NCBI RefSeq assembly: GCF_007830455.1
Contig: NZ_VLLB01000001.1
Location: forward strand, 1,116,001 to 1,180,000
DNA: 64,000 bases
From: Pseudoduganella lurida
GTDB lineage: Bacteria; Pseudomonadota; Gammaproteobacteria; Burkholderiales; Burkholderiaceae_D
Direction: 5' to 3'
Shown: positions 34,151 to 42,266 of the stretch, piece by piece
How the letters are laid out: each line of letters begins with the position of its first letter
How positions within the stretch are numbered: position 1 is the stretch's first letter
Translations under genes and position numbers: made by a program
Notes under the pieces: generated by a model
What the model was told of the DNA's origin: nothing
Seen by the model: the letters and a program-made list of their open reading frames with translations, nothing else
Databases searched by the model: none

Positions 34151-34265
34151 TTTGGCGCCGGTACTTCCCTGCCTCATCCATTGCAACGCGCCGCCCCGCC
34201 GGCGCTTGGTCTACACTGGCCGCTTCATCGAACCGGGGCCGCGTGCCCGCCACTGCCTTTCCACC

Positions 34266-36575
34266 ATGTCCGAGCCGAAGTCGCCCGCCCGCCCGTCCAC
34301 GCCCTCCCGCGAGCGCGAGCACACGGTGCTGATCGTCAGCACCGGCGAATTTGCCGCGCTGGAGCGCTCGCTGGTGCGCGCCGGTTTCCGGGTGCAGGTC
34401 GTCCACCGGGGCGACGCCGCGCTGGCCGCCGTCGCCACCGGCCAGGCTGCTGGCGGCGTGGCGCTGGTGCTGCTGGACGCGGCACTGGCCGGCAGCGCGC
34501 GCATGGAGCTGTGCGCGCGGCTGACGGCGGCCGTCAGCGGGCGCGGGCTGCCCGTGCTGGTGATGTCGTCCGCCCCGTCCGATCTGGAGCAGGGCCAGGC
34601 TCTGCTGGCCGGTGCCGCCGGCTATCTGCGGCTGCCGTGCGCGCCGGAAGACATCGTGGAAAAAGTGACGGTGGAACTGACGGCGCGCCATGCCTGGCTG
34701 GTGCCGCCGGCCGGCGCGCCGCTCGATACCGAACGCCTGGAAGTGAACTACCACGCGCTGCTGGCCGGCTCGCCGGACGCCATCATCCTGTTCGACGCCG
34801 CGCGCGGCACGCCGGTGGACGTGAACCGCAACGCCGAGCGCATGTTCGGCCGCGGCGGCGCGGAACTCATGCGCACCCGGCTGGAGGACCTGTGTCCGCC
34901 GCAGCAGCCGGATGGCACGCCGTCGGACGAGGCCGTGGCGGCCCTCGTGTCGAAAGGCCTGGGCGGCGACATCCGCATCTTCCCCCTCACCTTCCAGCAC
35001 AGCAGCGGGCGCCACATCGACGGCGAGATCCGCCTGGTGGTGCTGGAAAAGAACGGCCTGCGGCTGCTGCACCTGCGCGTGGCGGACGTGACGGGCCTGC
35101 GCGTGGCCGAAGCGCTGCGCATCGGCCAGAACCGGCTGCTCGAACTGATCGCCCGCGGCGCGCCCTTGCAGGACATCCTCGACAACCTGCTGCGGCTGAT
35201 CGAAGGCCAGGGGCCGGGCCTGGTCTGCGCCGTGCTGCTGCTGGACGAGGGCGGCATCGTGCGCGGCGGGTCGGCGCCCAGCCTGCCGGCCGACTACCTG
35301 CAGGCCTACGAAGGCCAGCCGATCGCCACGCACGACAGCCCGCCCTGCGCGGCCATGCACCGGCGCGCAGCCGTTGTCGTGGCGGACTTAAGCGCGGCCG
35401 ACCTGCGCGAGGCGCCGCCATGCGACAGCCACCGCGAGCTGGCCGAACGCCTGGGCCTGCGCGCCTGCTGGGCGATGCCGATCATGACCGACCGCCAGAC
35501 GGTGCTGGGCACGTTCGTGATGTACTACCGCGACATGCGCATCCGCGAATCGCTCGCCGGCGCGCCGGACGCCGGCAACCTCCGCACCGGTGACCTGCGC
35601 CTGCCCCGCCCCGATGACGAGCGCCTGCTGGGCGTGGCCGTGCACCTGGCCGGCATCGCCATCGAACGCACGCGCCGCGAGGCGGAACTGGCGCGCCACC
35701 GAAACCACCTGGAAGAACTGGTGACGGCGCGCACGGCGGAACTGCGCAGCGCCAAGGAGCGTGCCGAGCGCACCAGCGGGGAACTGGCCGCCGCCCTGGA
35801 CCATCTGCGCATGACGCAGGACGAACTGGTACGGCGCGACAAGCTGGCCGCGCTGGGCGGCCTGGTGGCCGGCGTCGCGCACGAGCTGAATACGCCGATC
35901 GGCAACGGCCTGACGATCGCCGGCGCGATGAGCGACCATCTCGCGACACTGCGCGGCCAGCTGGAGGCGGGCCTGCGCCGCGCCGACCTGGAACAGTACG
36001 TGGCCCATGCCGGCGAGGCCGAGGCGGTCCTGCTGCGCAACCTGCAGCGTGCCGCCACGCTGGTCACCAGCTTCCGGCAGGTGGCGGTGGACACGGCCGG
36101 CTCGCAGCGGCGCACCTTCCGTCTGGATGCATTCATCGCCGAACTGGCCGCGCCGCTGGCGGCCGCCATGCCGGTGCCGCGGCCCCGCGTGGTGCAGCAG
36201 GTGGCCCCGGGCCTGGCGATGGACAGCTATCCGGAACCGCTGGCGCAGGCGCTGGCCGCGCTGGTGGAGAACGCCGTGCGGCATGGCCTGGCGGGGCGCG
36301 CGGATGGCGTCATCACGCTGTCGGCACGGGAGGCCGGCGACGGCGCCATTGCCATCGCGGTGGCGGACAACGGCGCCGGCATCGCCGCGGAGAACCTGGC
36401 CCGCGTGTATGATCCCTTCTTCACGACCCGGCGCGGCACCGGCGGCGCCGGCCTCGGCCTGCATGTGGCGCACAATATCGTCACCGGCGTGCTGGGCGGC
36501 CGCATCGCCGTCGCCAGCACCGTCGGACACGGCACCACCTTCACGCTCACCCTGCCCGTCATCGCGCCACGCTGA
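34266..36575 (+). CDS. Cytoplasmic sensor histidine kinase with degenerate receiver, PAS and GAF domains
   Basis: A 769-residue protein without membrane segments. In order: a receiver-like domain (about 20-140), a PAS domain (about 155-290), a GAF domain (about 295-460), a coiled coil, then the histidine kinase. The H-box is VAHELNTPIGN with His539, the N-box ALVENAVRHG, and the G-boxes DNGAGIA and GGAGLGLHV. The receiver lacks the acidic pair (VST where DD is expected) and has Arg for the conserved Lys, so it is probably not phosphorylated in the usual way. The partner regulator is not in this window. The ATG at 34266 begins a 769-residue protein; a small exported protein follows three bases after its stop. 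Confidence 0.88.
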   Translation: MSEPKSPARPSTPSREREHTVLIVSTGEFAALERSLVRAGFRVQVVHRGDAALAAVATGQAAGGVALVLLDAALAGSARMELCARLTAAVSGRGLPVLVMSSAPSDLEQGQALLAGAAGYLRLPCAPEDIVEKVTVELTARHAWLVPPAGAPLDTERLEVNYHALLAGSPDAIILFDAARGTPVDVNRNAERMFGRGGAELMRTRLEDLCPPQQPDGTPSDEAVAALVSKGLGGDIRIFPLTFQHSSGRHIDGEIRLVVLEKNGLRLLHLRVADVTGLRVAEALRIGQNRLLELIARGAPLQDILDNLLRLIEGQGPGLVCAVLLLDEGGIVRGGSAPSLPADYLQAYEGQPIATHDSPPCAAMHRRAAVVVADLSAADLREAPPCDSHRELAERLGLRACWAMPIMTDRQTVLGTFVMYYRDMRIRESLAGAPDAGNLRTGDLRLPRPDDERLLGVAVHLAGIAIERTRREAELARHRNHLEELVTARTAELRSAKERAERTSGELAAALDHLRMTQDELVRRDKLAALGGLVAGVAHELNTPIGNGLTIAGAMSDHLATLRGQLEAGLRRADLEQYVAHAGEAEAVLLRNLQRAATLVTSFRQVAVDTAGSQRRTFRLDAFIAELAAPLAAAMPVPRPRVVQQVAPGLAMDSYPEPLAQALAALVENAVRHGLAGRADGVITLSAREAGDGAIAIAVADNGAGIAAENLARVYDPFFTTRRGTGGAGLGLHVAHNIVTGVLGGRIAVASTVGHGTTFTLTLPVIAPR

Positions 36576-36578
36576 CCC

Positions 36579-36776
36579 ATGTCCAAACGCCTGCTCACCA
36601 TCCTGCTCCTGCTCGCAAGCTGGCTCGCGCTGGCCGCCCCGGCTCCCTGGTGGCTGTGGGAGAGCGTGCGCGACGGCGCCAAGGTCTGCTCGCAGACGCC
36701 GCTCGGACCCGGCTGGCGCAAGCTGCTGGGGCCCTACAAGGATTCCCGTTGCGAGAAGTTGATTCGTGCTCAATAA
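36579..36776 (+). CDS. Small exported protein
   Basis: A 65-residue protein with a clear signal peptide (MSKRLLTILLLLASWLALA) and a mature part of about 43 residues containing two cysteines (VCSQT and SRCEK) that could form a disulfide. It begins three bases after the kinase stop, so the two are cotranscribed. It may be a periplasmic ligand or modulator of the kinase system, which is only an inference from position. I recognise no family. Confidence 0.65.
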   Translation: MSKRLLTILLLLASWLALAAPAPWWLWESVRDGAKVCSQTPLGPGWRKLLGPYKDSRCEKLIRAQ

Positions 36777-36861
36777 TGAATAGAGTATAAGGATAAGCAT
36801 CGGCGCACGTCCGACCGATGAAGTCGCAGGCAATCTTTCATCACCCACAAACGGAGGAGAC

Positions 36862-37422
36862 ATGTTCCAGAATCCCGAGCAGTTTGCACAAGCGACGAAA
36901 ACCCTGTTCGCGTTCCAGCTCGAAACCTTCAACACCTTGACCAGCAAGGCGGTCCAGGGCATCGAGCAGGTGGTTCAGCTCAATATCGACACCGCGAAAA
37001 GCGGCCTGGAGCGCGGTCTCGCGGCCGGCAAGGACCTGGGCCAGGTCACCGATCCGAAGGCTGCCATGGCAGCGGCCAGCGCGCGCATGCAGAACCTCAC
37101 GAACGTGGCCAGCTACAACCAGCAGCTGGGCCAGATCCTCTCCGAGATCCACAAGGAATTCACCGGCGCGGCGGATGCCCACCTGGCCGAAGCGAAAAGC
37201 AGCCTGTCGGCACTGATCTACGACGTGACGAAGAACGTGCCACCCGGTTCGGAAAACGCCGTGCAGATCGTCAAGACGGCAATCGACAACGCTTTCCAGG
37301 GCTACGAGCAGGTGACCCGCGCCACCCGCCAGGCCGTGGCGGCGTTCGAGGACCAGCTGGCGCGCGCCGCCACGCTGGCCGACCAGAAGGCGGCACAACA
37401 GGGCGGCGGCACCCCGCCTTGA
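36862..37422 (+). CDS. phaP: Phasin family protein
   Basis: A 186-residue helical protein of the Phasin_2 type (MFQNPEQFAQATKTLFAFQL, then NTLTSKAVQGIEQVVQLN). Phasins coat polyhydroxyalkanoate granules and control their number and size. Its length and absence of a signal peptide fit. The ATG has GGAGGAGAC (ACGGAGGAGACATG) and its own upstream gap of 85 bp. Bacteria of this family carry several phasins; no PHA synthase gene is in the window. Confidence 0.92.
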   Translation: MFQNPEQFAQATKTLFAFQLETFNTLTSKAVQGIEQVVQLNIDTAKSGLERGLAAGKDLGQVTDPKAAMAAASARMQNLTNVASYNQQLGQILSEIHKEFTGAADAHLAEAKSSLSALIYDVTKNVPPGSENAVQIVKTAIDNAFQGYEQVTRATRQAVAAFEDQLARAATLADQKAAQQGGGTPP

Positions 37423-37471
37423 AGGGGGAATGAAGCCATAAAACGCTGGGCAAGCGGCGGGAGACGGGATA

Positions 37472-37491
37472 GACTGTATATATACACAGTC
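37472..37491 (+). promoter_or_regulatory. LexA (SOS) box upstream of the nuclease-helicase operon
   Basis: GACTGTATATATACACAGTC (37472-37491), with core CTGT-N8-ACAG (37474-37489), matches the gamma/betaproteobacterial LexA consensus CTGTATATATATACAG at nearly every position. It lies about 40 bp before the VRR-NUC start codon, where LexA would block transcription. No other such box was seen in the window. Confidence 0.8.
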
Positions 37492-37530
37492 CTCAAAGCC
37501 TCACGATAAGTTCCCGCCGCAGTGCCCGTC

Positions 37531-39162
37531 ATGAAACCCGTCCTGGAAAACCCGTTCTACTACCTGGAGAATTTCCACCAGGTGCTCGACTGGATCGGCA
37601 TCCGCTATGCCGACCTGCTCGATGACGAAGAACGGGCCTTCATCGCTGCCTTCCCCGCCCTGCCCCAACCGTCGCGCGCACTGTTCGTGCGGATGGTCAT
37701 GCGCAAGGGCCAGCTGTTCCGCGCCAGCAAACTGGTCTACGACGAAATCGGCTGCCCCCGCGCCGCCGCCGCAGCGCTGGCCGATACCGGGTGGATCGTG
37801 GCCGATCCCGTCGTCACGCTGGACGAACTGTTCGAGCTGTTGCTGAAACCCGAGATCGCCCGCGCCTTCACCTTGAGCGCGTCCGAACGGTCCGCCCGCA
37901 AGGAACTGCAGCTCGAAGCGCTGCGCGCACGCCATGACGGCGAGCGGGCATTCTCCGCGTGGTTCGATGGCGACTCTGTATGGCGCATCGTCGCGAAACC
38001 CCTGTGCGACCGGCTGCGCCTGATCTTCTTCGGCAATTACCACCAGGACTGGACGGAGTTCGTGCTGTCCGACCTGGGCGTGTTCCGCTACGAGACCGTG
38101 GAATTTCCACCGTCCGCGCGGGGCTTCCGCAGCCGCCGCGACATCGACGAATACCTGCAGCTGCACGCCTGCCGCGAGCGTTTCGGCGCCGGCGAGCATC
38201 CGCTCGAGGTGCTGCAGGACGTGCCGCCGCCGAACGGCGACAACGAATGGCTGCATAGCCGCCGCCACAAGCTGCTGTTCCAGCTGGGCCAGCAGCTCGA
38301 GCGGTTGCAGGACTGGCCGGGTGCCCACACGGTCTATCGGGATTGCGCCTATCCCGGCGCGCGCGCCCGCGCCATCCGCGTGCTGGAAAAGGACGAGCAG
38401 TTCGCCGCCGCCTGGGCCCTGCTGCAGGCAGCGCAGCAAGCGCCCGAGAGCGAGGCGGAACGCCAGCATCTTCTGCGCATGGCACCGCGCCTGGCACGGC
38501 GGCTGGGGCATCCGCGCAGTGCGGCCATCAAGGTGGCGCCGCAGCGGCTCGACCTGGCGCTGCCGCCGCCCTCCGGCGAGTGGTGGGTGGAAGGCGTGGT
38601 GCGCGACCACCTGGCCCGGGACGAGGCGCCGGTGTTCTATGTCGAGAATGCGCTCATCAATTCGCTGTTCGGGCTGCTGTGCTGGGATGCCGTGTTCGCC
38701 GCGATTCCCGGCGCGTTCTTCCACCCGTTCCACCACGGCCCGGCGGACCTGCACAGCGCCGACTTCCATCGCCGCCGCAGCGCGCAATTCGCGGCCTGCC
38801 TGGCGCAGCTCGATGACGGCACCTACGAGGCCACGATCCGCCGCAACCTGGCCACGAAATACGGCATCCAGTCGCCGTTCGTGTTCTGGGGCGCCCTGAA
38901 CGACGAGCTGCTGGACCTGGCGCTGCACTGCATCCCGCCCGCCCACCTGAAGCAGGCGTTCGCGCGCATCCTGCAGGACGTGAAGTCGAACCGCACGGGC
39001 TTCCCGGACCTGATCCAGTTCTGGCCCGCCGAACGCCGCTACAACATGATCGAAGTGAAGGGACCGGGCGACCGGCTGCAGGACAACCAGGTGCGCTGGA
39101 TCGACTACTGCGCGCTGCACCAGATGCCCGTCACCGTGTGCTACCTGCAGTGGGCGCAATGA
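37531..39162 (+). CDS. FAN1-like VRR-NUC structure-specific nuclease
   Basis: A 543-residue protein. The C-terminal VRR-NUC domain (about 430-540) contains the PD-(D/E)XK catalytic set: Asp493 in GFPDL, and Glu508 and Lys510 in EVKGPGDRLQDNQVRW, the signature of FAN1. Ahead of it are the helical SAP-like and TPR-like regions of bacterial FAN1. FAN1 nucleases cut 5' flaps and unhook interstrand crosslinks. I used the ATG at 37531 (MKPVLENPFYYLENF); a GTG three codons earlier is also possible, and neither has a strong ribosome site. It overlaps the helicase gene as ATGA and lies downstream of a LexA box. Confidence 0.92.
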   Translation: MKPVLENPFYYLENFHQVLDWIGIRYADLLDDEERAFIAAFPALPQPSRALFVRMVMRKGQLFRASKLVYDEIGCPRAAAAALADTGWIVADPVVTLDELFELLLKPEIARAFTLSASERSARKELQLEALRARHDGERAFSAWFDGDSVWRIVAKPLCDRLRLIFFGNYHQDWTEFVLSDLGVFRYETVEFPPSARGFRSRRDIDEYLQLHACRERFGAGEHPLEVLQDVPPPNGDNEWLHSRRHKLLFQLGQQLERLQDWPGAHTVYRDCAYPGARARAIRVLEKDEQFAAAWALLQAAQQAPESEAERQHLLRMAPRLARRLGHPRSAAIKVAPQRLDLALPPPSGEWWVEGVVRDHLARDEAPVFYVENALINSLFGLLCWDAVFAAIPGAFFHPFHHGPADLHSADFHRRRSAQFAACLAQLDDGTYEATIRRNLATKYGIQSPFVFWGALNDELLDLALHCIPPAHLKQAFARILQDVKSNRTGFPDLIQFWPAERRYNMIEVKGPGDRLQDNQVRWIDYCALHQMPVTVCYLQWAQ

Positions 39163-41438
39163 GCGCAGCCGTTCCGATGCCGGCGAAATACACGGTGGCC
39201 GTGCGCGCGCTGTGCGAGTTCACCGCCAAGGCGGGCGACCTGGACCTGCGCTTCACGCCTTCGCCGACGGCCCAGGAAGGCATCGCCGGCCATGGCGTCG
39301 TCACGAGCCGGCGGGACGATACCTATGAACGGGAGATCGCGCTGTCCGGCGACTGCGGCCCGCTGCATGTGCGGGGCCGCGCCGACGGCTACGACCCGGC
39401 GCGCAACCAGCTCGAAGAGATCAAGACCTTTCGCGGCGACCTCGATCGCATGCCGGCCAACCACCGCGCGCTGCACTGGGCCCAGCTGAAGGTCTACGGC
39501 CACCTGCTGTGCGCGGCGCGCGGGCTGGCGCGGCTGCGGCTCGCGCTGGTCTACTACGACGTCGCCTCGCAGAAGGAAACCTGGCTCACCGAGGACCATG
39601 ATGCGGCATCGCTGCGCGCGCTGTTCGAGGCGCAGTGCGGGCGCTTCGTGGCGTGGGCCGAACAGGAGCTGGCGCACCGGGCGGCACGGGATGCCCAGCT
39701 GACGGCGCTGCGCTTCCCGCATGCCGATTTCCGGCCCGGCCAGCGCGAACTGTCCGAGGCCATGTTCAAGGCCAGCGCTCGTTCCTGCGCGCTGCTGGCC
39801 CAGGCGCCCACCGGCATCGGCAAGAGCGTGGGCAGCCTGTTTCCGCTGCTGAAGGCGGCGCCCGCGCATGGGCTGGACAAGATCTTCTTCCTGGCCGCGA
39901 AAACCTCGGGGCGGCGGATGGCCCTCGATGCCATCGACACCGTGCGGGCGAGCGCCCCGCTGCTGCCGCTGCGCACGCTCGAACTGGCAGCGCGCAATAC
40001 CGCGTGCGAGCATCCGGACCGTTCGTGCCATGGCGAGTCGTGTCCGCTGGCGCGCGGATTCTACGACCGGCTGCCGGCGGCGCGCAGTGCGGCGTTGCAG
40101 GAACCGATGCTCGACCGCGCGGCGGTGCGCACCGTGGCGCTGGCCCATGACGTCTGCCCGTACTACCTGCAAAGCGAGCTGGTGCGGTGGGCGGATGTCA
40201 TCGTGGGCGACTACAACTACTACTTCGACGTCTCGGCCATGCTGTATGCGCTGACGGTGATGAACGACTGGAAGGTCAGCGTGCTGGCCGACGAGGCGCA
40301 CAACATGGTCTCGCGGGCGCGCAAGATGTATTCGGCGGAGCTGGAGCACACCGGCCTGCGGCTGCTGCGCAAGACGGCGCCGCAGGTGCTGCGCAAGGCG
40401 CTCGACCGGGTGCACCGGCAGTGGTCCGCACTGGAAAAGGCGCAGGACGAGGATTACACCGGCTATACGGCGCTGCCGGAAAAATTCATCAACGCGCTGC
40501 AGACCGCCGCCACCGACATCGGCGACTACATGGCCGAGAATCCCGCCTGGTTCGATGCCGACGTGCTGGCGTTCTATTTCGACGTGCTGGCCTTCACGCG
40601 CCTGGCCGAACACTTCGGCGACCATTCGCTGTTCGACGTGACGAAGTCGGGTGCCGGCACGCGCGCCAATTCGGTGCTCTGCCTGCGCAACATCGTGCCG
40701 GCGCCGTTCCTGCAGCCGCGCTTTGCCGCCGCCCGGTCCGTGGCGCTGTTCTCGGCCACGCTCAGCCCCTGGAACTACTACGCCGATACGCTGGGCATGC
40801 CGGCCAACACGGCGTGGGTCGATGTTGCGTCACCGTTCGCCGCCGCGCAGCTGACGGTGCACATCGCCGGCCATATCTCCACGCGCTACCAGCACCGCGA
40901 CCGCTCGCTGGCGCCGATCGCCGCGCTGATGGCGCAGCAGTACGAAGACGCGCCGGGCAACTACCTGGCCTTCTTCAGCAGCTTCGATTACCTGGACAAG
41001 GCGGCCGACCTGTTCGCCGAGCGGCATCCGCACGTGACGGTCTGGCGCCAGCCGCGCCGCATGGACGAGGCGGGTCGCGATGCCTTCCTGGCCCGCTTCA
41101 CGGAGGACAGCCAGGGCATCGGCTTTGCCGTGCTGGGCGGCGCGTTCGGCGAAGGCATCGACCTGCCAGGCGCCCGGCTGATCGGCGCCTTCATTGCCAC
41201 GCTCGGCCTGCCGCAGCTTAACCCCGTCAACGAGCGGATCCGCGAGCGCATGCAGGCCATCTTCGGCGCCGGCTACGACTACACCTACCTGTATCCGGGG
41301 CTGCAGAAAGTCATCCAGGCGGCCGGCCGCGTCATCCGCACCACAACCGACCAGGGCACCGTGCACCTGATCGACGACCGCTTCGCCCGCCCGGACATCC
41401 GCGCCCTGCTGCCCGCCTGGTGGCACGTGCCTGCCTGA
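39159..41438 (+). CDS. DEAH iron-sulfur DNA helicase with N-terminal PD-(D/E)XK nuclease-like domain
   Basis: A 759-residue protein of the DinG/XPD type. Walker A is APTGIGKS (Lys222) and the DEAH box LADEAHN (378-381); four cysteines for a 4Fe-4S cluster (283, 290, 295, 333) lie between them, as in XPD. LFSATLSP and QAAGRVIRT are helicase motifs III and VI. Ahead of the helicase, residues 60-150 show GRADGYD (Asp76) and EEIKTFRG (Glu87, Lys89), the D-ExK pattern of Cas4/RecB-like nucleases. Fe-S helicases of this type move 5'-3'. Coupling to the FAN1-like gene (ATGA) suggests a joint role, probably unwinding for the nuclease. Confidence 0.9.
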   Translation: MSAAVPMPAKYTVAVRALCEFTAKAGDLDLRFTPSPTAQEGIAGHGVVTSRRDDTYEREIALSGDCGPLHVRGRADGYDPARNQLEEIKTFRGDLDRMPANHRALHWAQLKVYGHLLCAARGLARLRLALVYYDVASQKETWLTEDHDAASLRALFEAQCGRFVAWAEQELAHRAARDAQLTALRFPHADFRPGQRELSEAMFKASARSCALLAQAPTGIGKSVGSLFPLLKAAPAHGLDKIFFLAAKTSGRRMALDAIDTVRASAPLLPLRTLELAARNTACEHPDRSCHGESCPLARGFYDRLPAARSAALQEPMLDRAAVRTVALAHDVCPYYLQSELVRWADVIVGDYNYYFDVSAMLYALTVMNDWKVSVLADEAHNMVSRARKMYSAELEHTGLRLLRKTAPQVLRKALDRVHRQWSALEKAQDEDYTGYTALPEKFINALQTAATDIGDYMAENPAWFDADVLAFYFDVLAFTRLAEHFGDHSLFDVTKSGAGTRANSVLCLRNIVPAPFLQPRFAAARSVALFSATLSPWNYYADTLGMPANTAWVDVASPFAAAQLTVHIAGHISTRYQHRDRSLAPIAALMAQQYEDAPGNYLAFFSSFDYLDKAADLFAERHPHVTVWRQPRRMDEAGRDAFLARFTEDSQGIGFAVLGGAFGEGIDLPGARLIGAFIATLGLPQLNPVNERIRERMQAIFGAGYDYTYLYPGLQKVIQAAGRVIRTTTDQGTVHLIDDRFARPDIRALLPAWWHVPA

Positions 41439-41455
41439 ACGTCCTTACTGCCCAG

Positions 41456-41573
41456 CCCGTGTCAACTTCGGGGTCAGTCACCAAAAGTGACACGAACTGA
41501 GCAGTACATGCCAACCGCGTGTAACGGATGAGACCGTGTCAACTTTCGTGACTGGCCCCGATGTTGACACGGG
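41456..41573. repeat. Large inverted repeat with TGTCAAC/GGGGTC arms
   Basis: The arm at 41456-41481 (starting CCCGTGTCAACTTCGGGG) is complementary to 41548-41573 at 24 of 26 positions. A nested pair, AAAGTGACAC and GTGTCAACTTT, lies inside. It occupies the gap after the helicase gene, tail to tail with the next gene, and belongs to the same palindrome group as the others. Confidence 0.75.
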
Positions 41574-41646
41574 CTCGGCTGTACGGACGCAAAAAAGCCT
41601 GCAGGCGGTGAGGCGTGCAGGCTGATGGGTACGGCGGAAACGGGAC

Positions 41647-41820
41647 TCAGGCGGCGGCAGCTTCCGCGCGGCGGCTCTGGCCCTTGATTTCGTTGCGGTA
41701 CTTGGCGCGGGCGATGGCCTGCTTTTCGGCTTCCATGGCCTTGTTGGAGGCACGGACGCGTGCTTTTTCTTCCTTGCCGCGCATTTGCGCGATGTCCTTG
41801 TTGCCGATACGGTGCGTCAT
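41647..41820 (-). CDS. Small basic helical protein
   Basis: A 57-residue protein (MTHRIGNKDIAQMRGKEEKA...), strongly basic and Ala/Lys/Arg rich, predicted to be one long helix. The ATG at 41820 has AAGGAG eight bases upstream. It has no signal peptide or known domain. It may bind nucleic acid by charge; function is unknown. Confidence 0.55.
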   Translation of the reverse strand: MTHRIGNKDIAQMRGKEEKARVRASNKAMEAEKQAIARAKYRNEIKGQSRRAEAAAA

Positions 41821-41836
41821 GGTTTTCTCCTTGGTG

Positions 41837-41998
41837 TCACGACCTGCTGTCGTGTTTTTCATCGAACATCACAAGACCCCAGCCGAGCTGCCGGCGGATT
41901 TCCTCCGGTGCCGGCGGGGGCGCTACTTCGCTGGTCCGGCGCTCAAGGTACGCACGCACCGATTCTTTCGAAGGGTGGCTTGTCTGTGTCGTCAACAT
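41837..41998 (-). CDS. Small conserved-looking protein
   Basis: A 53-residue protein (MLTTQTSHPSKESVRAYLER...) with the segment PPPAPEEIRRQLGWGLV, a pattern I recall from short uncharacterised proteins in Burkholderiales. ATG 41998 has GGAGGTC six bases upstream. It lies 16 bp upstream of the small basic gene on the same strand, so the two are probably one unit. Confidence 0.6.
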   Translation of the reverse strand: MLTTQTSHPSKESVRAYLERRTSEVAPPPAPEEIRRQLGWGLVMFDEKHDSRS

Positions 41999-42266
41999 GA
42001 TGACCTCCATTGGTGTGCAGCCGGACCGCCGGGCAGCGGCGCTGTGACGCTGCCCGGATCGAATTCTGGTGCCGGCGCTTGAGGCGCGGCCGGCCTGCCT
42101 GCGGATGAGCGAACCAGCGCGGTTCAGCGAACCTTGCATCGTGCATCAATCCCACGACGCCATCATACAAAGAGATCATTCAGGCAACAGTGCGCTGGCG
42201 TACAAAAGCCCTGGCGGATTGACGCGCGCCGCTGTGGGACTGCGCCTACCAGGCGTCCGGAGCGCC

